NCBI RefSeq assembly: GCF_003243515.1 | Contig: NZ_QFRA01000003.1 | Coordinates: forward strand, 1 to 64,000 | Length of the DNA stretch: 64,000 nt | Reading direction: 5' to 3' | Origin: Corynebacterium kroppenstedtii | Lineage (GTDB): Bacteria > Actinomycetota > Actinomycetes > Mycobacteriales > Mycobacteriaceae | Part shown: one piece after another, positions 1 to 7,980 of the stretch | How the letters are laid out: each line of letters starts with the position of its first letter | Position numbering within the stretch: the first letter of the stretch is position 1 | The notes under the pieces: model-generated | Seen by the model: only the letters and a program-made list of their open reading frames with translations | Told to the model about the DNA's origin: nothing | Databases searched by the model: none | Program-made: the position numbers and the translations under genes

Positions 1-127
1 GAGAGCGTAGTCGCGCTGAGTATTCTCGGCGCTTATCAATGTGCTACGACGCTTAACGGTGGTCTCTAGCCTGCACCGGCACGCTTCCCCTGGCTTGAAA
101 AACGGAGTCGAAACCACAATCGGCCCC
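1..127 (-). ncRNA. ssrA: tmRNA (transfer-messenger RNA), 5' part, cut by window edge
   Basis: tmRNA rescues stalled ribosomes together with SmpB and adds a degradation tag. Read on the minus strand from about 127, the sequence starts GGGGCCGATTGTGGTTTCGA, the conserved 5' end of tmRNA. It continues with the actinobacterial block GGTGCAGGCTAGAGACCACC. The tag reading frame runs from position 30 to 1: GCC GAG AAT ACT CAG CGC GAC TAC GCT CTC, that is AENTQRDYAL, so the full tag is probably AENTQRDYALAA. This is close to the known corynebacterial and mycobacterial tags that share QRDYALAA. The last tag codons and the 3' tRNA-like half lie outside the window. smpB is about 1.3 kb upstream on the same strand, separated by one membrane-protein gene. 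Confidence 0.93.
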
Positions 128-177
128 TGATCACACGTTTGCGGGTGCGCATGCGAAACAAACGTGGAGACTAGAGG

Positions 178-1368
178 TTACTCCGTGTTCCCAGATGAGT
201 CAAGAGACTGGGAACCCGGCCCATCCCTTTCGACGGCAACGTCTGCTTCCTCAGATGTGTTGGCCGAAGACCTAGTGCCAGGTTGATCGGCTGCGAGGTT
301 GTGTTGCGTCTTCTTCGCGCGCTCTGATTTCCTATGATTCCGCCACGCGGTCACACCCACGACGAGCCCGGTGACGATGGGAACCCACATCCTCGGATGG
401 TCAATGAGGAAAACAAGCCAATCCGGCAGAGAGATATGCGGAAGAGGGAGCGAGGGTAAATTCCACTGCGGCCAGGGAATGCGAGGCCATGAAATATGTG
501 GCAACGATATCGAAAGCCAGGGAATATGCGGCAACGGTATGGAAGGCCACGGAATATTGAAGTCAGGCAATAGACCAAGAAGCCAATCCATTATTCGGCC
601 GAGGAGCGGAAGAACAATGAAGACAAAGATCGCCCATCCAGCCTTTGATGTGCCCGCGATCATGGGATAAAGAAATCCCTTCCAGGGCGATTCTTGCGTC
701 TCCGTAAACCGGCGTGCTGACTGGGAATCTTCAGGCGGTTCTAGGGCTAAAACAGTGTCTTTGTCCTCCTTGTAGAAGGCTGACATGATCTCCCCCAACG
801 GGTTCACATCAACCTGAACACGCTGTTTATCTCGGGGGGAGCGACTATTGGTGTATTCACCGTGCTTGAGGGGCTTCTCGGCGGGCAATACATATTTCGA
901 AAGCTTCTCTAATCGGGCATAGGGTTCGTCGTCAATCTCGAGAAGTAATCCCTTAGATGGCGACGCTTCCCATCGTTCAAGGAAGCTTCCTGCTTTGCGC
1001 CCGAGTCTCCCCCACTTCGTGACCCATTTGATTCGCCGCGCCATCGAAGTCTTAAACTCGCGGTCGAATTTCGCGACCGCTTGGGCAGTTTTTACTTGAT
1101 CCCGCCGCTTCTCTTCTTCCTTATCCTTTGGGGCGTTTTTGTCTTGTTCGACGCCCTCGTCGGCACCCTTGTCGACGCACCTCGAGCCACCCTTATCCTT
1201 GTCGCGGTCTTTCCCGTCCTCGTCTTTGTCGTCGGTGATAATCTCCGGCCAACCCGCATCGATAGTGCGCAAATGCTCAGGGGTAGCGATGGTTAACTTG
1301 ATGGCACCACGGGTCGGATGCTGGGCGGTCCAGACTTCAGAAACAACTTCATCTGATTCCCCCATCAT
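178..1368 (-). CDS. Membrane protein with Pro/Trp-rich repeat between two hydrophobic segments
   Basis: Function not recognised. The start is set at one of two adjacent ATGs directly after AGAGGAGAG, giving about 396 residues; the upstream in-frame start would place that ribosome site inside the gene. In order the protein has a soluble N-terminus, an Asp/Lys/Glu-rich charged stretch (about residues 50-100), a basic helical part, a hydrophobic segment (GWAIFVFIVLPLLGRIMDWL, about 245-265), and a striking run of about 60 residues built from units such as IPWPSIPLPHIPW and LPHISWPRIPWPQW. A second hydrophobic segment (MWVPIVTGLVVGVTAW) and a charged tail follow. The 5' end of ssrA lies 50 bases downstream, so smpB, this gene and ssrA are consecutive on one strand. 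The repeat could form an extended polyproline-like rod on one membrane face (inference). Confidence 0.8.
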   Translation of the reverse strand: MMGESDEVVSEVWTAQHPTRGAIKLTIATPEHLRTIDAGWPEIITDDKDEDGKDRDKDKGGSRCVDKGADEGVEQDKNAPKDKEEEKRRDQVKTAQAVAKFDREFKTSMARRIKWVTKWGRLGRKAGSFLERWEASPSKGLLLEIDDEPYARLEKLSKYVLPAEKPLKHGEYTNSRSPRDKQRVQVDVNPLGEIMSAFYKEDKDTVLALEPPEDSQSARRFTETQESPWKGFLYPMIAGTSKAGWAIFVFIVLPLLGRIMDWLLGLLPDFNIPWPSIPLPHIPWLSISLPHISWPRIPWPQWNLPSLPLPHISLPDWLVFLIDHPRMWVPIVTGLVVGVTAWRNHRKSERAKKTQHNLAADQPGTRSSANTSEEADVAVERDGPGSQSLDSSGNTE

Positions 1369-1436
1369 CTCTCCTCTCTTGATCAAGCCAGTACAGCTAA
1401 GCAGCTTCCAGCTCGATCACATCTAAACCCGCAATA

Positions 1437-1988
1437 CTATCCCGTAATGCCCTTCACACGCCTACCGAGGACACGAGTTGCTTCCCGCTCCTCTGTCCGG
1501 CGCTTGATATCTTGACGGCGGTCATAATCCTGCTTACCACGGCCCAAGGCTAATTCCACCTTCAATTTCCCATCGGAAAAATACAGACTCAACGGAATCA
1601 ACGTGTTATTGCCGTCGCGCACTTTACCCATCACGGAATCAATCTCGTTGCGGTGGAGCAGCAGTTTTCGAGTCCGCCGGGGCGAATGGTTCGTCCAGTG
1701 CCCCTTCGAATACTCCGGAATGTGGAGGTGCCGCAACCACACTTCGCCGTCGTCAATCGTCGCGAAGGAATCAATTAACGACGCTTTCCCCTCGCGGAGG
1801 GACTTCACCTCGGTGCCGACGAGCTGAATCCCGGCTTCCCACGTATCGAGGATGGTGTAATCGTGACGCGCCCGCCGGTTAGTAGCAACAACCAACCGCT
1901 TGTTCGCGTTCTTCTTCGACGCCTTCGACTCGGCCTTCTTTTTACCTTTAGCCGCCCCGTGGTCAACTAATGTCGCTTTTTTCGCCAC
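1437..1988 (-). CDS. smpB: SsrA-binding protein SmpB
   Basis: SmpB binds tmRNA and is required for trans-translation. The 183-residue protein has the SmpB core from about residue 30: NRRARHDYTI, GIQLVGTEVKSLREGKASL, SFATIDDGEVWLRHLHIPEYSKG and the RKLLLHRNEI helix. It ends with the basic tail GKQDYDRRQDIKRR that enters the decoding site. It is about 25 residues longer at the N-terminus than E. coli SmpB because of a Lys/Ala-rich leader. The start is GTG after GGAG. ftsX ends 68 bases upstream on the same strand, so it may be cotranscribed with ftsEX. Its RNA partner ssrA begins further downstream at 127. Confidence 0.96.
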   Translation of the reverse strand: MAKKATLVDHGAAKGKKKAESKASKKNANKRLVVATNRRARHDYTILDTWEAGIQLVGTEVKSLREGKASLIDSFATIDDGEVWLRHLHIPEYSKGHWTNHSPRRTRKLLLHRNEIDSVMGKVRDGNNTLIPLSLYFSDGKLKVELALGRGKQDYDRRQDIKRRTEEREATRVLGRRVKGITG

Positions 1989-2056
1989 GTCGAACTCCTC
2001 ACAACTACATTCCCATCATCGACACAATGCGCACCAAATACGATGCGTACAGCGCG

Positions 2057-2959
2057 CTAATCTCTCACATACCAGCGCAATGTTGCTTGCGCAGTCATGG
2101 CCGCAAACACCACACCAACAATAATGACGATGGGCGCCACCATTCCAATATCAGCCAACGTCAGCCGCGCAATCAAACGGGAATCATACAAGCTCTTGAG
2201 CGTCTTATCGAGGACAAATTCCTTGCCCAAGATAAGACCACCGATCGCCACCAGCGACCCCACAAACGACGCCAACACCGCTTCCAGAACGAACGGAGCT
2301 TGGGTAAACCACCGAGTTGCGCCCACCATCCGCATAATCGTTGTTTCTTGTCGCCGGGAATAAGCGGCAATTTGAACCATGTTCACAATCAAGAACACAG
2401 CAGCAATCGCCTGCACAAACGCCACCACGAAAGTCGCGTTTCTAATGGCATTGAGATTGTTCGTGGCACCACGGAGGTCATCAACCTGATCAACGACCTC
2501 GGAGACCTGCGACATATCTTTCACGCCATCAAGAGGCTTCGTATTCAGCGGATCTTTTAACCGCACATGCAAAGCAGCCGGCAGGGCATCGGGACTCGTA
2601 TCCGCTACAAGACGAGGATCAGAGTCCTGAAACAGCTCCTTGAAATGCTCATAAGATTGCTCACGGCTACGGAATGTGACCGATTCCACACCGTCATCGG
2701 ACTTCAGCTTGTCCTGAACTTCCTTACATTCCGTGCTGGAACAGTTTTTGTCATTGGCCGAAATGTGGTCATCAAGCTGCACCATGACCTCAACACGATC
2801 CAGGTAGATATCCTTGGTTTTTGCCGTCACAGAGGTCACCAAAAACCCGGTCGCCAGCAAAGCCAACGAGATCGCCGTCGTGATAATCATGGCGATGGTC
2901 ATCGTCATGTTACGGCTCAACCCAGAAAATGCCTCACGAAAAACGAATCTAGTCTTCAT
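2057..2959 (-). CDS. ftsX: Cell-division protein FtsX (permease-like)
   Basis: FtsX is the membrane partner of FtsE. The complex couples cytosolic ATP hydrolysis to activation of peptidoglycan hydrolases at the septum. The 300-residue protein has the FtsX plan: a short cytoplasmic N-terminus (FVFREAFSGLSRN), TM1 at about residues 20-45, an extracellular domain to about 170 containing two Cys (NCSSTECKEV), then TM2 to TM4 in the C-terminal half with the conserved cytoplasmic motif RRQETTIMRMVGATRWF. The start codon lies 11 bases after the ftsE stop, so the two are translated from one message, as is usual in actinobacteria. Confidence 0.96.
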   Translation of the reverse strand: MKTRFVFREAFSGLSRNMTMTIAMIITTAISLALLATGFLVTSVTAKTKDIYLDRVEVMVQLDDHISANDKNCSSTECKEVQDKLKSDDGVESVTFRSREQSYEHFKELFQDSDPRLVADTSPDALPAALHVRLKDPLNTKPLDGVKDMSQVSEVVDQVDDLRGATNNLNAIRNATFVVAFVQAIAAVFLIVNMVQIAAYSRRQETTIMRMVGATRWFTQAPFVLEAVLASFVGSLVAIGGLILGKEFVLDKTLKSLYDSRLIARLTLADIGMVAPIVIIVGVVFAAMTAQATLRWYVRD

Positions 2960-2970
2960 TGAGCCCTCCC

Positions 2971-3660
2971 CTACTTTCCGACGCCGTACAGCCCGCGGGC
3001 ATCATCACGAACGAGTTTTCCAGAATGGAGCTCAAGCACACGCTGGCGCATTGCATTCACAGCACCTGCGTCATGGGTCGACATAATCACCGTCGTCCCC
3101 ATCTGGTTAATGCGGTTGAGCAATGTCAATATGTCAGCACTGGTATCCGGGTCAAGGTTGCCGGTGGGCTCGTCGGCAAGAAGGACTAAGGGACGGTTGA
3201 CTGAGGCTCGGGCTATAGCGACGCGCTGTTGCTCTCCCCCCGACAACTCATTCGGCATGCGGTTACGCTTGCTGCCCAAACCCACAAGGTCAAGTACTTC
3301 CTTGACTCGCTTATCAATTGCTGACCGTCGTGTCCCAATCACTTCCAGGGCGAAAGCGACATTGTCATAGACGTTCTTCTTCGGAAGGAGCCGAAAATCC
3401 TGGAATACGTAGCCCACCCTTTGGCGTAGCTGGGGCACCTTCTTTTTGGGCAATTTATTGACATGGAAATCCTCAACCCACAAGTCCCCGCTACTGATAT
3501 TCTGTTCCTTCAACATCAGCTGAAGGAAAGTGGATTTGCCAGATCCCGACGGTCCGATCAGGAAGACAAATTCACCCTTGTCAATGGTCACAGAGACGGC
3601 ATCCAGGGCCGGGCGGGTGGACGTCCGGTACATCTTGGTCACCGCGTCATACTTAATCAC
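2971..3660 (-). CDS. ftsE: Cell-division ATP-binding protein FtsE
   Basis: FtsE is the ABC ATPase of the FtsEX complex on the inner face of the membrane. The 229 residues contain Walker A GPSGSGKST (about 36-44), the Q-loop in YVFQDFRLLP, the signature LSGGEQQRVAIARA, Walker B VLLADEPTG and the switch His in MSTHD. Length and motifs are canonical. prfB lies 67 bases upstream on the same strand and ftsX directly downstream, giving the conserved prfB-ftsE-ftsX-smpB order. Confidence 0.97.
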   Translation of the reverse strand: MIKYDAVTKMYRTSTRPALDAVSVTIDKGEFVFLIGPSGSGKSTFLQLMLKEQNISSGDLWVEDFHVNKLPKKKVPQLRQRVGYVFQDFRLLPKKNVYDNVAFALEVIGTRRSAIDKRVKEVLDLVGLGSKRNRMPNELSGGEQQRVAIARASVNRPLVLLADEPTGNLDPDTSADILTLLNRINQMGTTVIMSTHDAGAVNAMRQRVLELHSGKLVRDDARGLYGVGK

Positions 3661-3727
3661 GCAGCCAGACTAACGCACTACTAGGACAATTGGTAACCCT
3701 GAGACAAAAGTGAACCGTGTGGCGAAA

Positions 3728-4867
3728 CTATTTATCGCCTTCTCCACGCTGTTGAGCCATCCGCCACCGGATACCTGCCTCCAGGAAGCCATCAAGGTCT
3801 CCGTCCAGCACCTTCGCCGGGTCATTGACCTCAAAATTCGTGCGCAAATCCCTCACCATCTGGTAGGGGTGCAGCACATACGAGCGCATCTGATTCCCCC
3901 ATGAATTGGAGCCATCCCCCTTGAGTGCATTCATCTCGGCCTGTTCTTCTTCACGCTTCCGCTCTAAAAGCTTCGCAGCTAGCACTCGCATAGCCGACGC
4001 CCTGTTTTGGATCTGGGATTTTTCGTTCTGACACGTCACAACAATGCCCGTGGGAATGTGTGTCAACCGCACGGCCGAATCAGTCGTATTCACAGACTGC
4101 CCACCTGGACCCGATGATCGATATACGTCAACCCGGACGTCATTATCATCAATATCTATATGGTCGGTTTTGTCCACCACCGGCAAAATTTCGACCTCAG
4201 CAAATGATGTTTGCCGGCGCCCCTGGTTATCGAAAGGGCTTATTCGGACTAGGCGATGAGTTCCCTGTTCAACGGATAGCTGGCCATACATGTATTCGCC
4301 ATGCACAATGAATGTAGCAGATTTGATGCCAGCCTCTTCGGCATACGAAATGTCGAACACGTCGATCTTATGCCCATGCTGTTCCGCCCACCGCGTGTAC
4401 ATGCGCATCAACATCTCCGCCCAGTCCGCAGCATCCACACCACCTGCAGCTGACCGAATATTGACGACGGCCTCGCGTTCATCATATTCCCCCGACAACA
4501 TCGTCTGAACCTCGAGGGACTCGATCTCGTGACGCAAGGTTTCGCGCTCGCTATCAGCCATTTCTCGGGCTTCGTCGGCAGCGGCGATATCCCCTGCCTC
4601 GGTGGCGTCGTCGGCAAGCTCATACATCACGGGCATATCGTCGACGCGCTGGCGTAGTGCCGTGATTTTTTTGATCTGTGCCTGCACGTGGCTCAGTTTC
4701 GACGTCACCTGTTGAGCATGATCAGGGTCCTCCCACAAGGAGGGATCGGACGCCTGTACTTCAAGTTCGCGTACCTGATCCTTGAGGTCATCGACGTTCA
4801 CCACTTTTTCAATGGTCGTCAGGGTGGAATTGAGGTCTTCGAGATCTTGAGAAACGTCCGGATTCAC
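3728..4867 (-). CDS. prfB: Peptide chain release factor 2
   Basis: RF2 recognises UGA and UAA stop codons and triggers peptide release. The 379-residue protein has the RF2 tripeptide SPF in RLVRISPFDNQGRRQ and the catalytic GGQ in SSGPGGQSVNTTDSAVRL. The N-terminal helical domain carries DLEDLNSTLTTIEKVVNVDD. The whole protein is encoded in one frame; there is no sign of the programmed UGA frameshift known from E. coli prfB. It heads the minus-strand run toward ssrA and is divergent from the phosphatase fusion at 4915. Confidence 0.97.
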   Translation of the reverse strand: MNPDVSQDLEDLNSTLTTIEKVVNVDDLKDQVRELEVQASDPSLWEDPDHAQQVTSKLSHVQAQIKKITALRQRVDDMPVMYELADDATEAGDIAAADEAREMADSERETLRHEIESLEVQTMLSGEYDEREAVVNIRSAAGGVDAADWAEMLMRMYTRWAEQHGHKIDVFDISYAEEAGIKSATFIVHGEYMYGQLSVEQGTHRLVRISPFDNQGRRQTSFAEVEILPVVDKTDHIDIDDNDVRVDVYRSSGPGGQSVNTTDSAVRLTHIPTGIVVTCQNEKSQIQNRASAMRVLAAKLLERKREEEQAEMNALKGDGSNSWGNQMRSYVLHPYQMVRDLRTNFEVNDPAKVLDGDLDGFLEAGIRWRMAQQRGEGDK

Positions 4868-4914
4868 ATGGGTAATCCTAACAGTCTGTCACAGGGGTAG
4901 TGCACAATAAGAGT

Positions 4915-6657
4915 ATGGAATCTTCGGAGGAGCAGGTACCGCACACCATGACGGAGATGGTCAGCGCGCTGGCTAAAACCTTCGCCATCACACGCGAGGG
5001 GGTGGATGACCAACGGCTCGCACGCGACATCGTGTACAACGCTGGGCGCTTAGCGTGGCGTTTGCGTGAAGGGAAGCAGGCGCGCGGCGGGTTGGTCACC
5101 GAGTACAAAACGTCGGTGTCTGACGTTGTGACCGAGGCCGACCGCGCGGCGGAGCAATTTGTTGCTGAGGTGCTGGAACTATTGCGTCCCGACGATGGTG
5201 TCGTCGGTGAAGAAGGAGCGTCACGGCCCTCAAAGTCTGGGCGCGTGTGGGTGATCGATCCCGTCGATGGGACCTACAACTTCACTCGCGGTTCTGATTA
5301 CTGGTGTTCTGCGATTGCGCTGGTAGAAGGTAGCGACGGTAGCCCGGAGGCCGTTACTGAGAATCCCGACCGGCTAATTTTGGGGGCCGTCCACCGCCCG
5401 GCGATGGGATATACATGGATCGGCGGGCCCTCTATCCCCACCACGCTGGACGACAAGCCACTGCCCCGGCTTGATGCCACGGCTCACTCGGCAGATCACG
5501 AGTGCTTGGGGACGTATTTGCACCCGACTTTTATGAAGCAGCCAGAGATCAGGTCGGCGTGGATGGCCGTCGTGGAAGAGTTCGCCAGTGTGCGGATGTT
5601 GGGGTCGGGATCGGTCGATCTAGCGTCGGTGGCACATGGTGAACTGGGTGCGTGGATCCAGCACTCGGTGAAATCGTGGGATTGGCTTCCGGGGAAAGCG
5701 CTGGTCGAAGGTGTTGGGGGGACCGCCCGCCGTGTTGACGCCCGGGGAGTGACCTGGTCGATCGCTGGGCCCGAGAAGGTCGTTGACACGATTGAGCAGG
5801 TGCTTCGTGCGAGTGGAGCTAGTTCGTCTACTTCGACCCCGTTGCCGTGGGCAAGCAGCACATATGGCGATGATGTTGACCGCGCTCTTCGGCTGGCAGA
5901 TGCGGCCGACGCGATCACGATGAAGCGATTCCTCTCCTCCGAACTGCAAGTCAGCGCTAAACCCGATATGACCCCTGTGTCCGACGCGGACTTGGACACC
6001 GAGCGGACCCTCCGGGGGCTATTGAGCACAGAATGCCCTGATGACGAGGTCCTTGGGGAGGAGTTCGGTGGCGAGCCGGTATTGTCGGGCCGCCAGTGGG
6101 TGATTGACCCCATCGATGGGACGAAGAACTATGTCCGCGGGGTTCCCGTGTGGGCGACGCTCATTTCGCTGATGGTGGACGGCTACCCGCAGGTTGGTGT
6201 CGTGTCTGCCCCGGCGCTCGGCCGCAGATGGATCGGCATCACGGGTGAAGCCGCGTGGGCTCTTGGCAACGGCACCACGTCGAGTGGCGCACTGCGGAAA
6301 CTGTCGGTGTCCACGGTGAGCAATGTGGACGATAGCTCGATCTCAATGTCATCGCTTGAGGGGTGGAGAAATCGGGGCTTGCGTGATGCATTCGTGTCTC
6401 TTACCGACGACGCCTGGCGCTTGCGAGGATTCGGCGATTTTTACTCGTATTGCCTGGTGGCGGAGGGCGCCGTCGACATCGCCGCGGAGCCGGAAGTGTC
6501 GCTGTGGGATTTAGCTGCGCTGGTGCCCGTCGTTGAGGGTGCTGGCGGAACGTTTACGTCCCTTGCCTGTGAACCTGGCCCGCATGGTGGCGATGCTCTG
6601 GCCACGAATGGGCTTCTCCACGAGACCGTCCGTCGTCGGTTAACGGACGAGGATTAA
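4915..6657 (+). CDS. Tandem inositol-monophosphatase-family fusion; second half resembles histidinol phosphatase HisN
   Basis: This about 580-residue protein holds two complete IMPase-fold metal-dependent phosphatase domains in one frame. Domain 1 (about 30-300) has VTEADRAAEQFV, the metal Glu in VGEEG, the WVIDPVDGTYNFTRG metal site, and the C-terminal SWDWLPGKALVEGVGG. Domain 2 (about 315-580) has MTPVSDADLDTERTL, VLGEEFGG, WVIDPIDGTKNYVRG and VSLWDLAALVPVVEGAGG. Domain 2 fits the actinobacterial HisN type that dephosphorylates histidinol phosphate. In other corynebacteria these are, as recalled, two neighbouring genes beside prfB. The start is placed at ATG 4915; an in-frame GTG at 4900 is possible. 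Both metal sites look intact, so both halves may be active (inference). Confidence 0.9.
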   Translation: MESSEEQVPHTMTEMVSALAKTFAITREGVDDQRLARDIVYNAGRLAWRLREGKQARGGLVTEYKTSVSDVVTEADRAAEQFVAEVLELLRPDDGVVGEEGASRPSKSGRVWVIDPVDGTYNFTRGSDYWCSAIALVEGSDGSPEAVTENPDRLILGAVHRPAMGYTWIGGPSIPTTLDDKPLPRLDATAHSADHECLGTYLHPTFMKQPEIRSAWMAVVEEFASVRMLGSGSVDLASVAHGELGAWIQHSVKSWDWLPGKALVEGVGGTARRVDARGVTWSIAGPEKVVDTIEQVLRASGASSSTSTPLPWASSTYGDDVDRALRLADAADAITMKRFLSSELQVSAKPDMTPVSDADLDTERTLRGLLSTECPDDEVLGEEFGGEPVLSGRQWVIDPIDGTKNYVRGVPVWATLISLMVDGYPQVGVVSAPALGRRWIGITGEAAWALGNGTTSSGALRKLSVSTVSNVDDSSISMSSLEGWRNRGLRDAFVSLTDDAWRLRGFGDFYSYCLVAEGAVDIAAEPEVSLWDLAALVPVVEGAGGTFTSLACEPGPHGGDALATNGLLHETVRRRLTDED

Positions 6658-6662
6658 CCCCG

Positions 6663-6685
6663 GCGCGATCGATCGCGGATCGCGC
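6663..6685. terminator. Possible bidirectional hairpin terminator between convergent genes
   Basis: GCGCGATC (6663-6670) pairs with GATCGCGC (6678-6685) around a 7-base loop. It sits between the stop of the phosphatase fusion and the convergent stop of the serine-protease-like gene. There is no clear T-tract on either side, so the assignment rests on position and pairing only. Confidence 0.4.
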
Positions 6686-6703
6686 TAGAGCAAGCGGACG
6701 GTG

Positions 6704-7633
6704 CTACCCCAGGCGGAATCCGTTTCCGGGACCAGCCGTTGCGTTGAGGGAATCCAACACGGCCTGCATATCAATAACATTGGTCGGCGAAAAGAGAGAA
6801 CCCTGCACTGGGAAACGGCAGGAGATCGGTCCCGGGCTACCTTCAACAAGTCCAACAATTCTGCTTCCCAGCAGAACTGGGGCACCAGAATCGCCGTGCG
6901 TTGCACACACTTGCGTGAGATAGTGCGAATCTGCGGGGGCCTCCCACGCCTGTCCACAGGTCCAGCCGGTGGAAATACCGTTCTTGCACAATTGGACGCC
7001 CGGCACGACACCGCCACCACCGATGCCGTCGGCAGTAACTTGTCCATAGGACGACGTCACTCGGGCATTGTCTTTGAGCTCAATGACGGAGTACTTAGGG
7101 TTCTCGCTGGTGCGGACGACGGTGCCTGATACTCCGACATCCTGTGAGTCCATCGAGGTCACCGGGCTTCCGACCGGTCCGCAGTGCCCAGCGGTAATGA
7201 CCATAGCCCGCCCATTAGAGTCATGGCCGGCTGCAGTGACTGTACAAATCGCGTTGCCCACAAACACCGGGGTTCCCGGGCCGTAGAGGGAAATTCCCTG
7301 CTTAGCGAGCTCTACCGCCTCAACGGGTGCCGGTGGAGAGGGGAAATAAACGCCTTGGATTCGGTGCTGGCCAGCCATTCCGGTCTGGGCGACGATGTCG
7401 TCGAAAACGCCGTACTCCGTGGAAGACTCTGTCGAAGGTGCAACATCAGATGTCGTAGCTGCAGCGTCGGACTCAGTGTCGTTAATTATCGGTGACTCGG
7501 AAGCGGCCGGATTATCTGCCGGGGTATCCGTCGGCGCGTCTGATGCATGAGCTACCTCACCAACACCGACACACAATGCTGCCGAGGCGAGCACCGTTAA
7601 ACCAGCACGACTTACTGAGTTAACCAAAGACAT
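6704..7633 (-). CDS. Secreted trypsin-like (S1) protein, catalytic Asp apparently replaced
   Basis: A secreted protein of about 309 residues with a signal peptide (AGLTVLASAALCVGVGEVAHAS) and an Ala/Ser/Thr/Asp-rich linker to about residue 80. It then has a chymotrypsin-fold domain. The catalytic His is in MVITAGHCGPVG and the catalytic Ser in CATHGDSGAPVLLG. In this actinobacterial family the Asp usually sits in a D-Y-A/S-V-I-E-L segment; here that segment reads NPKYSVIELKDN, with Lys in the Asp position. Cys pairs around His and Ser are present. Start ATG 7633 is chosen because GCAAGGG lies 7 bases upstream; 7654 is an alternative. It may be a poorly active protease or a binding protein. 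Confidence 0.82.
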   Translation of the reverse strand: MSLVNSVSRAGLTVLASAALCVGVGEVAHASDAPTDTPADNPAASESPIINDTESDAAATTSDVAPSTESSTEYGVFDDIVAQTGMAGQHRIQGVYFPSPPAPVEAVELAKQGISLYGPGTPVFVGNAICTVTAAGHDSNGRAMVITAGHCGPVGSPVTSMDSQDVGVSGTVVRTSENPKYSVIELKDNARVTSSYGQVTADGIGGGGVVPGVQLCKNGISTGWTCGQAWEAPADSHYLTQVCATHGDSGAPVLLGSRIVGLVEGSPGPISCRFPVQGSLFSPTNVIDMQAVLDSLNATAGPGNGFRLG

Positions 7634-7654
7634 AACAACACCCTTGCCGTACAT

Positions 7655-7980
7655 GTCCGTTTATAGCGGACCGAAAAACCACTGGAATAAGTCCAGAAAA
7701 CATGGCTACACGGGGAATACACCATGCTGCGACAAGCTCAGTATATCCCTCTGTTCACAGCGTTCCCCTACCTTCTATGCAACAAATTAATAACATTGTG
7801 AAAACGCCATATTGAAGATGCACGAGGCTGCTTCTGCAGGGACTACGATCAAATCGGTCTCCCGCTCCGACTGGGTCATATGCGGCAACATTGACCCTAT
7901 CGGCGCGTATGTGGTCAGCGGCCAAAGTGCGTTAAACTTTGCACTCTGCCATCTCACTCACGAGCTAAACGAAACCTAGA
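7655..7980. promoter_or_regulatory. Divergent intergenic region between secreted protein and acyltransferase
   Basis: About 326 bases without a gene separate the two divergently transcribed surface genes, so both promoters must lie here. The stretch is A+T-richer in its middle (about 7770-7820). A TTGACC at about 7891 and a TAAACT at about 7933 upstream of the acyltransferase start are promoter-like but badly spaced, so no definite promoter is called. Confidence 0.4.

Noticed and set aside
3728..4867. Programmed frameshift in prfB
   Set aside because: The entire RF2 protein is in one frame without the internal UGA and SD-like signal.
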